From NCBI GenBank assembly GCA_917880885.1, contig OU862918.1, positions 29,101,988 to 29,165,987 on the forward strand: a stretch of 64,000 nucleotides of DNA, read 5' to 3'. The DNA is from Limnephilus marmoratus. Lineage: Eukaryota; Arthropoda; Insecta; Trichoptera; Limnephilidae. Shown one piece after another: positions 53,151 through 63,062 of this stretch. A model generated the notes under the pieces. That model was not told the origin of the DNA, searched no databases, and saw only the letters and a list, made by a program, of their open reading frames with translations. A program made the translations under genes and the position numbers. Each line of letters begins with the position of its first letter. The stretch's first letter is position 1.

Positions 53151-53255
53151 AGAGCTGTTCCGGGCCGCTGTAAACAAAGCCCGCGTAGCCAACATGATAG
53201 CCAACGTCCGTTGAACGAACAGGGCACAAGAAGAAGAAGAAATTATATTACGCAA

Positions 53256-54152
53256 AAAAATCTTAAAACACAATTTTGAATTAATCTTCACATATGTACG
53301 TCACCATCCGCCATTGTATAATTCGCCTTTGAATGAATCTTTCCCCAATCTTCCAAAGCATTAATTTTTTTTCCATTTTTCCAAAACCAATTTCTTATAT
53401 TCAACGATTAAAAAAAATTGTATTGTAACTTACTATCATGAATTCTTTTATCAAAAAGTCCCTTTTCTTTATTTTAAACATCACCCTTAATCCTTCCTTT
53501 GATTTTCGTTTTTACTTTATCAGGTTTTTCTCTATTATCTTTTCGTTGTTTTTTCTGTTCTTGCCTTTAATGGTAACTCCTGTATAAAAACGTGAATTTG
53601 TTGTTATATTCATATCTTTCATTTTGGTTTTGTGTTGTTCAAAGTTGTTCAGAGCGTTATTTAGAGTTCAAAGGTCACAGTAGCAGTTAGAATAATTTAA
53701 AAAAACACCAGCGAAGATAATAATTCTTTTTACAACATGATCCTATCGGAGTCGGACATAAAAATGTGTACAAAAGCAAGATTTCATTTAAATTTTGCGT
53801 GAGACCTATTTGTGCTCGTACGTACTCATTTTGATTAAATGCTGAAAGATCATATTATGATAAAGCTTCGGATATATACGAGTAGGTCCCAAAATATTTG
53901 ATTTCGATACTCTTTGTTGAGAAATTCGTCATTTTTTTGATCCATCAAAAGATCCGTCGTTAGATCTTTGGTATCTCGTTTATTTGAAGGAATTTTTCCT
54001 TCCGATCCTGGAGTCAGTCTTTTATAATATTGTCATTGGGGTCTCTTCCATAATAAAGACTAAAAAACTTTTTAAAACTGTATTAAAACTATTTAAAAAA
54101 ATCTTATATCTTGATGATTAGAAGACTATTTTTTTAATGTGAATATCGAATT
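53256..54152. other. No feature recognised
   Basis: AT-rich, T-biased on the plus strand around 53380-53580. No ORF. Confidence 0.45.
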
Positions 54153-54345
54153 TCGACCGGTCAGTGGTTGAGTGGGCATGGTGCTTGGGTCCTGCCCGAG
54201 CGTCGCGTGTTCGATTTCTCGACTGGCTAGGTCCTCCATCACAACACAAGCAACATTTTCAGCTTTATGTGGTGGTAGTAGGAGATTTTCAAACATTGTT
54301 GGGTTATTCGTAACCCGGGAATGTTTGTCTTTCTTTTTAAAAATT
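54153..54345 (+). repeat. SINE, family S4, second copy
   Basis: CGACCGGTCAGTGGTTGAGT head, TGTTCGATTTCTCGACTGGC B-box region, and the GGGTTATTCGTAACCC hairpin at 54301-54316 followed by GAATGTTTGTCTTTCTTTTT. Confidence 0.75.
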
Positions 54346-54360
54346 AAAATTAATTAAAAT

Positions 54361-54463
54361 CTCGTATGAGTCCCAGCTGCTCCCGACTGGAGCCTGTGAG
54401 ACTATGGCATCGCAAATTGAGGTGTGTGGTGAGTTTGAGGGTAGTGGGGAGAGGAAGGAGATG
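54361..54463 (-). repeat. S2 SINE 3' fragment (minus)
   Basis: CGTATGAGTCCCAGCTGCTC and GACTATGGCATCGCAAATTG are the inverse of the S2 3' end. It joins the next S2 copy near 54465. Confidence 0.7.
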
Positions 54464-54465
54464 CG

Positions 54466-54740
54466 GCACGTTCCAGAATGTGAAGATACTCTCAGTATTC
54501 CCCCGATTTAAAACCACCGTACAGAATTGAAACGTTGCTTGAAATGGCTTTAGCCGTGTTTGGTGACCAGATCTGAATAGCCAGGTACTTCCCCACCTTC
54601 AACTTCCCCACCTTCATCTTCCCCATCTCCTTCCCCTCCGTATTACCTTCAGCCTCATAACATATCTTAATTGTGGATGCCATAGTCTCAGTGGATCATA
54701 CGGGAGCAGATGGACTCTTGTGTGATATTTATATGAAAAA
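54466..54740 (+). repeat. S2 SINE body (plus)
   Basis: Starts GATGCGGCACGTTCCAGAAT and runs through TCAGTATTCCCCC, GCCGTGTTTGGTGACCAGAT and GGATGCCATAGTCTCAGTGG to TATATGAAAAA. Head missing. A small duplication of CTTCCCCACCTTCA occurs near 54590. Confidence 0.8.
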
Positions 54741-55124
54741 GGAGTTCCACATGCACCGACACTTTGCGAGTAGGAGTTGCAACTGCCTGGAGTCAGTAGG
54801 CGTAGGAGTTCCATCTGCACAGAACAAGTAGGAGTAGGAGTTCCAACTGCACGGAATCAGTAAGAGTAGGAGTTCCAACTGCATGTAGCCAGTAGGAATA
54901 GAAATCCCAACTGCACGGAGCCTTTACGAGTAGGAGTCTAAACTGCACGGAGTCAGTAGGAGTAGGAGTTCCAACTGCATGTAGCCAGTAGGAATAGAAG
55001 TTCCAACTGCACGGAGCCTTTATGAGTAGGAGTCCCAACTGCACGGAGCCTTTATGAGTAGGATTCCCAACTGCACGGAGTCAGTGGGAGCAGGATTTCC
55101 AAGTGCACGTAGCCAGTAGGAGTA
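54741..55124. repeat. 32-bp minisatellite, 12 units with a 3-unit higher order
   Basis: 384 bp equal twelve units of 32 bp based on GTAGGAGTTCCAACTGCACG. Three unit types recur: A (GGAGTCAG), B (ATGTAGCCAG) and C (CGGAGCCTTTA), ordered A B C A B C C A B in units 3-11. The minus-strand ORFs here translate the repeat and are not genes. The words GAGTCCCAACTGC and GGAGCC also occur in inverted S2 3' ends (for example 54366-54395), so the unit probably derives from the S2 end adjoining it. Confidence 0.9.
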
Positions 55125-55127
55125 GTG

Positions 55128-55310
55128 AAGGGAAGTGGACACGGACGAGGAGATTTGGGAAGTGATACCATAATATTCCGATCTGGCCAATAAACACGGC
55201 TGATGTGATTTCAAGCAAACGCCTGGATTCTAAATGCTTGTATTTAACTAGGGCCAAAAAGACAGTTTCTCTGTGTGTACAACTCTCAATATCTTCATAC
55301 CTGCACCGAT
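55128..55310 (-). repeat. S2 SINE body, minus, diverged
   Basis: ATTCCGATCTGGCCAATAAA, CACGGCTGATGTGATTTCAA and CTCAATATCTTC are the inverse of S2 body words. Its 3' segment is replaced by the minisatellite. Confidence 0.6.
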
Positions 55311-56055
55311 GACAGAGAAGTAGGAGTGCAACACAATAAAATAAACCGAATTCAACCAGTACCTACACGTATATTGATTGAATTATATTCTTAAACGTTC
55401 AACGATTTTATATGCCTGATCAACATTGACAAACTGAATTCACAAACTATTTAGTATTGCCAGGTTTTTGTGAAAGGAATCAAGGTAGTAACAAAATAAA
55501 ATAATAAATTATGTAACAATTATTATAAGCAATAATTATCACCCTGAAACACTCATCCACATTGAAAAATCTTCCGAGAAAAGATACATGACGCCAACGG
55601 GACTTTAAAACGTTAGTTTTACAATTAAAAAAATAATAATTAATAAATTATGTATTGTTCTACCAAGAAAATCAGTCACACCAACTTGATTATTTAAAAA
55701 TTATATATTTACGAAATTACTAAACATATTATGAGAGATGTCACATTAAAAAATAAATTATTTCTAACCAAGAACAATCAAAAAAATTCTTTCAACAAAT
55801 TACGGACTAACGTAGCTAGATAATGCCTTAAACAAACTAATGAATTTTCTACAAATTATCTAGAATTTCGGTTTATGGTTGTGGTAAACCTACCGTGTAG
55901 TCGTATTTAAGATATTTATTATTTTGATATACGCTACTCTAGGGAATAAGTATGGTGTCGGTGATTTTGGCATGCTGCGCAGATAAATCTGAGTTTGTGT
56001 AATAATCTCACCAACTCTTTGAGTAATGAACATAGAATTGAACTATGTACATATA
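55311..56055. other. No feature recognised
   Basis: AT-rich spacer ending in the TA target of the mariner element (56054-56055). Confidence 0.45.
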
Positions 56056-56771
56056 CAGGGTTTTCCAATAAGAGGTGTTATTTTGAATAGCCCGCTATTT
56101 CGGTAGATGTCACTTTTGAAGCTGTCATTTTTTGACATTTGACAAGTAGAAACTATGCCATTAATAAAAATGGAACGATACACGCTTCAACAACGCATTG
56201 AAATTATTAAATTAAATTATTAATTTGAGGCTGGGGCAACAGTTACGGTAAATGGATTGCGCTATCGAGAGATTTGATGATTCTTATGGCCGGAATTGGA
56301 TGGAATTGATCTGGACAACGTTTATTTTCAACAAGACGGCGCTACGTGCCACACAAGCAAAGAAACCATTGATCTTTTACGGGAAAAGTTTCCAGACCGT
56401 GTTATCTCTCGAAGAGGTGATCACAATTGGCCACCGAGATCTTGTGATTTAACACCTTGCGACTTCTTCCTTTGGGGCCACGTGAAAGAGAAGGTCTACC
56501 CAACAGCCCAGCGTCGATTCAAGACCTCAAAGATGGAATTCGTGGGGCTATCGAGGACATAGGGCAGCCACTTTGCGATTTGGTTATGGAAAATTTCATG
56601 AAAAGGATATGGTCCTGTAAGCGTGGTCGTGGTGGTCATTTGCCTGATGTTATTTTCCACTATTAACGGCATACCTTCCTCTTTATAATGAAATAAACAT
56701 CCGATCATTTATATTAAAAAACGGCATTTTTCTTTGAATATCAAAATAATACCTCTTATTGGAAAACCCTG
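56056..56771 (+). mobile_element. mariner element, internally deleted
   Basis: 31-bp TIRs beginning CAGGGTTTTCCAATAAGAGG at both ends with one mismatch, and TA on both sides (56054-56055 and 56772-56773). Length 716 bp against about 1.3 kb for complete relatives. Transposase coding is present in pieces. Confidence 0.95.
56154..56665 (+). pseudogene. mariner-type transposase, deleted and frameshifted
   Basis: The N-terminal helix-turn-helix start survives (MERYTLQQRIEIIKLNY, then a stop). The sequence then jumps to TVTVNGLRYREI, so about half of the protein, including the first catalytic Asp, is gone. The later core is clear: LDNVYFQQDGATCHTSKETI with the second Asp, SRRGDHNWPPRSCDLTPCDF with the third. 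A frameshift near 56505 separates it from DLKDGIRGAIEDIGQPLCDL and GRGGHLPDVIFHY, the normal C-terminus. It is not functional. Confidence 0.9.
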
Positions 56772-56773
56772 TA

Positions 56774-57458
56774 TTTGTTTTAATTTAAACGTTTTCCGCA
56801 CATTATTTAAGGATAATCCTCAAGAAATTAATTAATTCGTAAGTTACGCAGTTTGCAAGTTTGGTTCATAACGAGGTTTTCTACCATCACCAATCATCTT
56901 TTATCTCACATGAATAACTTGTACAACCTTCCCACCATTTGTTATCCACTCGAAACACAATACATCCTCGTATCTGTACTTAATTTCTACGTACACGTTA
57001 TTTATGTAGCCAACCTTACATATAACCTTAGCATAAAAGTAATATTAAAGTAACATGTTTCGCGCTGAACCTTTCAAAAGGTTTCCAGGTTTATGATAAT
57101 AATAATTTCACGTTGAGTTAGGTAATTTAAAAGGTTGTGAACAGGTTCATCAATCATCCTGGCTCAATGGGAACTTTATCCAAGGCAAAAGCTTAAAAGG
57201 TTAATCATATTATCTACGCGATGTGAACAGATTGATTTTCTTCAGGATTCTAGGAAGAATTGAACCCTGAAAACGAGTCAAGCTTCATCGGACGCTCTCG
57301 GAGAAGAAAAAGCGTAAAGGGTGCGTTGATTGCCCACTACGGGTACAAAAATGTCTCTTTTTTCATGAACGGCTTGCCGCCGTTGGTCGGTGATGGATTA
57401 TTCAAGAGAAATTTCGGTGGTCAATATGTTTATACAACGTCATTATAAATAATTAGAT
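56774..57458. other. No gene recognised
   Basis: AT-rich. The short ORF 57260-57448 has no known motif. 57451-57458 (AATTAGAT) is the left duplication of the hAT element. Confidence 0.4.
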
Positions 57459-58069
57459 CAGTGGTTCCTAACCGGTGATTCACGGAATATTGGTAATCCG
57501 AGGGATTGTTGCTAGTGCTCCGCGAAATGATGAAAGCCGAAATTTAATGCTGATTCGTCTGCTTAGGCTGCATTAAATTTAATGATGGATTATTCAAACC
57601 TTGCAATGTGCGATTGTTGGTATTGTTTTATAATTGTCTTTAATCTAGGATGTGGGGAGGTTGGCGCAATCCTACACAACCGATAGATAGTATAAATACA
57701 CACTGTATTATACATAATATACAAGAATTGAAGTATTTTATTTATAAATAATATTTTTAAAAAAATCATGACAAAACACAATTTATAGTTATTGGTAATG
57801 TAATATTATTTTACATGCGAATAATATTTTTGAATGTGTTCTTAGATGCAATACTGACGGTGACGAATGTTTTCACAGTTTTTAACCCCAGTTTAATTTT
57901 AGTGAGCTCGGTTTCTCGACAATAACCAATGTAAAAACTATGAAAAGCGAAAGATTTACCACTTTGGAGGAATATAGAGAGTAGCTCTATCAAATATTAA
58001 ACATAATATCAATGAAGTCTGCAAATACCAAAAAAACAATAAATAAATTTCAATTGAATTGGTAACTCA

Positions 58070-58970
58070 TATAGAAATCGTTGAGTCTCCCCTACTATCA
58101 CAACGAGAAATACGATTAATTGAAACAAAGTGAATTTTGTATTAATTATTTTATTTTATTTATTTATTTTATTTTATTTTATTTTTTTTATTTAAATTAA
58201 TAAATTACTTCGTTTTCACCACTTTTATTGTTTACAAAACCGACATGTTTCGTCAGCAAAGCTGACAAAGTTCTGTCAAAACCCTGAAGAAGTCAGCTTT
58301 GCTGACGAAACATGTCGGTTTTGTAAACAATAAAAGTGGTGAAAACGAATTAATTTATTAATTTAAATCAAAATGGTGCCACAAAATAAGTTTGCTGTGT
58401 TAGAAGAAGTAATTATTTTTACTTGAATATATATCTTTTTAATGTTTCAACTGTTTAATCTAAATTAAATTTATGTCTTTATGCACTGTATGCAGCATTG
58501 CCAACTCATCTTTTTAGCTGGATTTAGCTCTAAACCGATGTCGTCAGATCCAAAAAAGTGGTTTATCTTTTTAATTCAAAATACTTTCGCTTAGCAATAA
58601 AATCCAAATGAATGGAATATTTCTGAATGTATCCGAAAATTATTAAAAATGTTACTGAAATGTGATGAAATACGCTTTCAAATTTTATAAATCGAAATAA
58701 ACATTTATATAATTTTTGAAATATTTTGTATGCAAACATAAAAATGTTTTAAAAATGGCTCACTTTAAGTTTCTTCGTACTAAAATTACTGCTAAAGGAA
58801 AAAAAACACACACACACTTATTTTATTAGACAAATTAATTATAAGCATTTAAACGATATCGTCATCTCACTTTTTGTCGCTTCATGTAAAAATAATTAAT
58901 ACAAAATTCACTAAGTTTCAATTGACCGTATTTCTCACCGTGATAGCAAGGGAGACTCAACGATTTATAT
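58070..58970. repeat. ~85-bp inverted repeat pair inside the hAT
   Basis: ATCGTTGAGTCTCCC, ATCACAACGAGAAATACG and GTGAATTTTGTATTAATTAT on the left appear inverted on the right (58886-58970) at about 85-90% identity by eye. The pair encloses the 77-bp-arm hairpin asymmetrically. Confidence 0.8.
58190..58368. repeat. Long hairpin: 77-bp arms, one mismatch, 25-nt loop
   Basis: The left arm 58190-58266 and right arm 58292-58368 are reverse complements apart from one position (c58208 against a58350 region). The innermost 58 bp pair perfectly, including CGACATGTTTCGTCAGCAAA and its inverse. The loop 58267-58291 reads AAAGTTCTGTCAAAACCCTG plus five bases. Transcription would give a long double-stranded RNA. 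Confidence 0.9.
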
Positions 58971-59654
58971 TTGAATTGTTCCGAAAAGCGAACAAATTAG
59001 CCTGACTAGTTAACAGGATTCGAAAATATTAGGAACCGATTTTTTCTCCGAATTCCTCCCCCCCCGAATGGAAAATTTTTGGTGTTTTGCAAATTTTTGT
59101 TATCAAAATTGCTCCTCACTTCAAAAATGTTAAGAACCACTGAATTAGACGATAGAAATTAAAAAAAATTACATAAGCATTTTAAATTTGTAAGTAACGC
59201 ACTGTCGAAATGAATTTACGCGATATATTTCTGAACACATATGCAGATGCGACACCGTGTTCCAATCTTCTAAGTGCTGGAATTTCAGTACACTTAGTTG
59301 CTTTAAAATGATTATAGGCGTTTAGTTGTGGTGTATTCGTCAGCCAGCAGGGTTTCCGAAGGGATCATAATGTACATCGACAATACCTATCTACTTAACA
59401 AGTGCACACTTCAGTGATGTGAGATGGAAGAAAGTAGAGGAATAAAGAGAAAGCGAAAGGTCGGATAGAGGAAATGTATAACATTTTTCTTGGGATTTGA
59501 TGAAAGAAATCTTTCTGAAGAAAGTGCGGATTGTGTTTTGCTACTCTTACATAATACAATATATAATTAATATTACTTAAGATTGTCTTACGATTTAACA
59601 GGATGCACATTGCTTATCTATGTCGGCTTCCTTCATTGAACTATCTCTGACTTT

Positions 59655-59790
59655 AAACGTGTACGTTTAATAAAGACTATTGTCTGCCCGTTGGTTCGCC
59701 ATCATCTTGAATATGCTAGTGACATTTGGTCTCCATTCTATGGTGTCCACAAATTATTTCGAATCGAGGTTAGGACTTGAATAAGGCGAA
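59655..59790 (+). pseudogene. Short LINE RT C-terminal fragment
   Basis: The frame reads CPLVRHHLEYASDIWSPFYG followed by VHKLFRIE and a stop. L-V-R-x-x-L-E-Y-x-S-x-x-W-S-P-x-Y-x-x-H is the thumb-region motif also seen in the 33232-35661 ORF. Only this piece is recognisable. Confidence 0.6.
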
Positions 59791-59799
59791 AACTCGTAC

Positions 59800-60340
59800 T
59801 ATAAAATGAAACAAAGTTTACAGGATTCTGAAACGTAGAAAAAAGTCAATACGTTTATCGACACGTTCTTTGTCACTCATCTAGATAAATATTCCTTCCT
59901 TTGGACTCAGAAATAATAAATTTTTATTCTTCCTCAACGCATACTCTTCTTAATATCGATACCATTCTCCTTTGTCGATAATTGTCAACTGAATAGAAAG
60001 AACGAAATTTTTGATGTTTTTCAGTCTTTACGCAAAATAGGTAAGTTATTTTCTATTATAAGACTAAATTCTTGTAATTTGTAAATTATTGAAACCTTGT
60101 TAATGTTATGACTTGACATGATCTTGTTCACGTACTTTTGGTACCTTTTTACATAGTACTTACATAGGGTATTTTCCCTATCTAAGTACTATGGGAGTCC
60201 AAAAGGTTGGATGATATTTTTTTTATTAGTAACTGTAAAAAAATGGTTGGTTTTTGAAATAATCAAAAGTACGAATTTTGTAATGATAAATTTCATTTGC
60301 ATTTTTTAAAACAACCCACAAAGACATAAAAAAATAAAAT
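59800..60340. other. No feature recognised
   Basis: AT-rich. A short inverse pair (GTACTTACATAGGG and CCCTATCTAAGTAC) near 60153-60193 makes a small hairpin. Confidence 0.4.
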
Positions 60341-60344
60341 ATTT

Positions 60345-60465
60345 GAATACCATATAAAAGTCCCAACTACTCATGTGTGAGTGAGACCATAGCGTCCCAA
60401 ATTGGGGTATGTTGTGAGGCTGAAGGTAGAAAAGGGAGGGGAGGGGGGAAGGAGATCGGGATTAC
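60345..60465 (-). repeat. S2 SINE 3' fragment (minus)
   Basis: AAAAGTCCCAACTACTCATG, GAGACCATAGCGTCCCAAAT and TTGTGAGGCTGAAGGTAG are the inverse of the S2 3' half. Confidence 0.65.
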
Positions 60466-60789
60466 AATTTCGGAACACGCATCTGTAGAAAAGTATCGAT
60501 ATCTAAAATGAATAAATAAAAATTAATCGTCAAAGTAATCATTTTTACCAGATTGAGGTGTTAGGTTCCCACCGTCAGTTTTCATTGGTAGGTAAGTCAG
60601 TAGCACTTTAACTTTATAATGAGTAGTTGCACTGAATTGCAAAAATAAAATATTCGTGTACATCAAAATTATTAGAGAATAAATAAACCGAGAAAAAGGC
60701 AAGGTTTCAAAAGAATGACGAATTTAAGAAAATGAGTGTCTGAAAAAGTGAGTTTTAACTATGGATCTAAATTCTGTTGTGGCTGATTA

Positions 60790-62500
60790 TGCATCTTAGT
60801 GTTCGGATTTTGTTTAGATTCTCTCAATCTTCCAATTGCAGATGATGCAGCGTGATTTGAAGAGATAGGGTGGAGTCATTTCATTCATAGCTTTAAGTAC
60901 CATCCAGCATAACTTGTACTAGATGCTTTCGGGATAATTTAAACATTGAAGATTTCGGAGATGTTCTGAAATGTGCGAAAACTTGGGTACCTGGTGATTA
61001 TCCCTGTTGCAGCGTTGAACACTGGTTGTGGTTTACCAGTTTGTCATTTAGGAAGACTTAAATGTATGCCATTGCAGTAATCAAGATGTGATACTATATA
61101 TGAGTTCACAATAAACTTATTTAGCACTGTTGAAAAGTTTCTTTGATCTTATTTTTAAAATTTCGGTTTCTATATTTAAATTGTCTTAATTAGAAGAACC
61201 CCGTGCTCACGGTTCTTACTTACCTGACTTTTTAACGTAACGTCTATATCTAGATAAACTTCCAGAAGTTTAACGATTAATATCGCAATTTAGTCGTTGT
61301 CGGAAATAGTAATTGGTAGGTCAATTATTCAATTTTTTGGAGTATTCAGCTTCAGTTTGCTTGAGGACATCCAGAGACCGATTGCGTCTAGATATTCAGC
61401 TATGCTAATTTTAAAGCCTTTGATCTCACTTGGTGTGCAGTAAAAGTAGACTTGCCGATCTTCAGTGTAATAGTGAGGTAGGATACCAAATGACTCGATA
61501 AGTGTAGCGACATTATTTGTGAAGAGAATGAAGAGAATCGGACCCAAAACGGATCCCTGAGGTACGCCTGAAGAGAGTTTTGTGAATTTGGAATGTGTAT
61601 TTCCCACCTTAATTGCTCGTGAGCGATAGGATTGATAATATTGTAGTCAATTTTGTAAATCTAGTCTCTTAAGGAGAAAGTCGTGGTCCGTCATAGTGAA
61701 AGAAGTGCTGACTACCTGACTCTATGGCTAGAATTTAGAATTAGAATTAGAACAGGTCACGAAATAATCCAGTTTCTGAGTGGAACCTCCTACATTGATG
61801 ATCGGTAAATAAATTATTCAGGTTTAATTTGGAAATTAATTGAGAAGTGGCGATTTTTTCCAATAGTTTTGCTACGATAGACAGATTTGGGACAGATCGA
61901 TAATTACCCAAGTTGTCGGTATCAAGCTGTGGTTTTTTGTGATTGCGGTAACCACTGCAGACTTAAGTGGTTCCGGGAAGTCACATGTGCTTAGGGACTT
62001 AATAAAACCAGGAAGGTGGCTAACACGTTGAAACATTTTTTGAGAACCTACGTCGGGATAGGGCCAAGTCACATTCTTTATTTGGTGAACATCGAATAAC
62101 CTACTACTTCTTTAGGTACCTATTTCTTCTAGCGAAGTAGATTTAAAGGATGAAAATATTACTTCGGAATTGGCTGTAAAATTGGCTGGTGGGTCAGAAG
62201 ATGTGGGGCCTACTACTTAGAGAAGAAAAATTTAGAGAAGGCCTACGGAGTCTGTAGTAGTTTGCACGGCAGATATCGTGGATTTTTTCGCTCAAAGTAA
62301 ATTTTTTTGATCCAGTATTCGGATCGTTTAGCACTTATTTTTCGTCTCTTTTTGAGTACTAATTTACTCATCTCGTGGAGTAACGTCAGAGTTTATTCTG
62401 TGTGACCTCTCTAGTTTCCGCATTAGCCTATTTTGACCCCGACACTCTTCGTCGAACCAGCCATCAGACTTCCAAACTTTCCGCGTTTCCGAGGAGGTTG
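60790..62500 (-). pseudogene. L2/CR1-type LINE relic
   Basis: Minus-strand pieces in order: SDGWFDEECRGQNRLMRKLE (about 62480-62420, linker before RT), LKSAVVTAITKNHSLIPTTW and IIDLSQI (62072-61872, RT finger), SSGVPQGSVLGPILFILFTN (61590-61530), IGLWMSSSKLKLNTPKN, and SHLDYCNGIHLSLPK with FNAATGIITRYPSF (about 61100-60990, C-terminal). This is the L2/CR1-type arrangement by recall. The catalytic YADD position reads YTED (within HYYTEDRQVY) and several stops and shifts intervene, so it is dead and old. Confidence 0.75.
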
Positions 62501-62696
62501 GAAATTTGATAGAGTTATGTTATACTCCTCGGTGAGTTTTTTCGTCATATTAATTTATAAGTAAGTACATACAATATATTCCAGTTTACGTAAGACTCTG
62601 ATAATGTTTTACACCTATTCGTATTATTACAAAACCATACAGTTTCGATTGTTTTTAAGTAACATTTCGGATGTGAAATTATTTTTTTTCATAATC
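62501..62696. other. Short AT-rich gap
   Basis: Nothing recognised between the L2-type relic and the S1 tail. Confidence 0.4.
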
Positions 62697-62755
62697 TTCA
62701 CACAGGAGGCCCTGAGGAAAATATTTTCCCCCAGACCCTGTCATTTTTGGGGATG
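62697..62755 (-). repeat. S1 3' tail fragment (minus)
   Basis: CACACAGGAGGCCCTGAGGA followed by AAATATTTTCC is the inverse of the S1 terminus GGGCCTCCTGTGTGGAG. Confidence 0.6.
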
Positions 62756-62939
62756 GGAGATTCGGTAGATGTGTAATTTTTAGTGGTGAAATGTGTGCTT
62801 ATTTACTTGTAAGCGATACCGTGTCGCCAGCACCACTACAGTCACCGGTATAAATAACGAAAATACTTTTGGCCGTGAAAATCTTAAAACATATCAATCA
62901 AATAGGTTGTTCATGTTTTATTTACAGACAATGAATGGG

Positions 62940-63056
62940 AAATTTTTTTGAAAAAATAATGGTGTCTAGAAAACGTCCCTCACGCTGCTGGCACTCCTCT
63001 AACCTTGAGCGAAGATTAGTAAAAACGCGCAAATTATTTTGAAAAAATAATGGTGT
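62940..63056. repeat. 26-bp direct repeats 91 bp apart
   Basis: AAATTTTTTTGAAAAAATAA TGGTGT at 62940-62965 recurs as AAATTATTTTGAAAAAATAA TGGTGT at 63031-63056 (25 of 26). The right copy lies just left of the transposase relic. Confidence 0.8.
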
Positions 63057-63062
63057 GAGTGC

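Larger units (their letters stand above)
52064..53255 (+). pseudogene. RTE-type LINE C-terminus split by two S2 insertions
   Basis: Three exon-like pieces read as one protein tail: EAFKMSI (52064-52082), SILKINWMDRVPNDVMVRMN through RKLQYLGHVMRH, GKRGPGRRRTSWLKNL and QWFGQSTVEL (about 52502-52757, one TGA inside), and ELFRAAVNKARVANMIANVR (53152-53214). This order is the conserved end of RTE-like LINE proteins. The 3' end has ACAAGAAGAAGAAGAAATT, a typical RTE GAA-rich tail. S2 at 52083-52489 (minus) and S2 at 52758-53150 (plus) account for the gaps. Confidence 0.8.
57459..59142. mobile_element. Non-autonomous hAT element (1684 bp)
   Basis: Ends CAGTGGTTCCTAAC and GTTAAGAACCACTG are inverse. 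The 8-bp flanks AATTAGAT and AATTAGAC match at 7 of 8 positions, the hAT duplication length. No transposase ORF is inside. The interior carries a second pair of long inverted repeats (about 58070-58152 and 58886-58970) and the hairpin at 58190-58368, so another foldback element may be nested in it. Confidence 0.8.

Noticed and set aside
54614..55214. Minus-strand ORFs with a repeating Leu/Ser/Tyr-rich pattern
   Set aside because: Translation of the 32-bp minisatellite and the S2 ends; period not a multiple of three, so no stable repeat protein.
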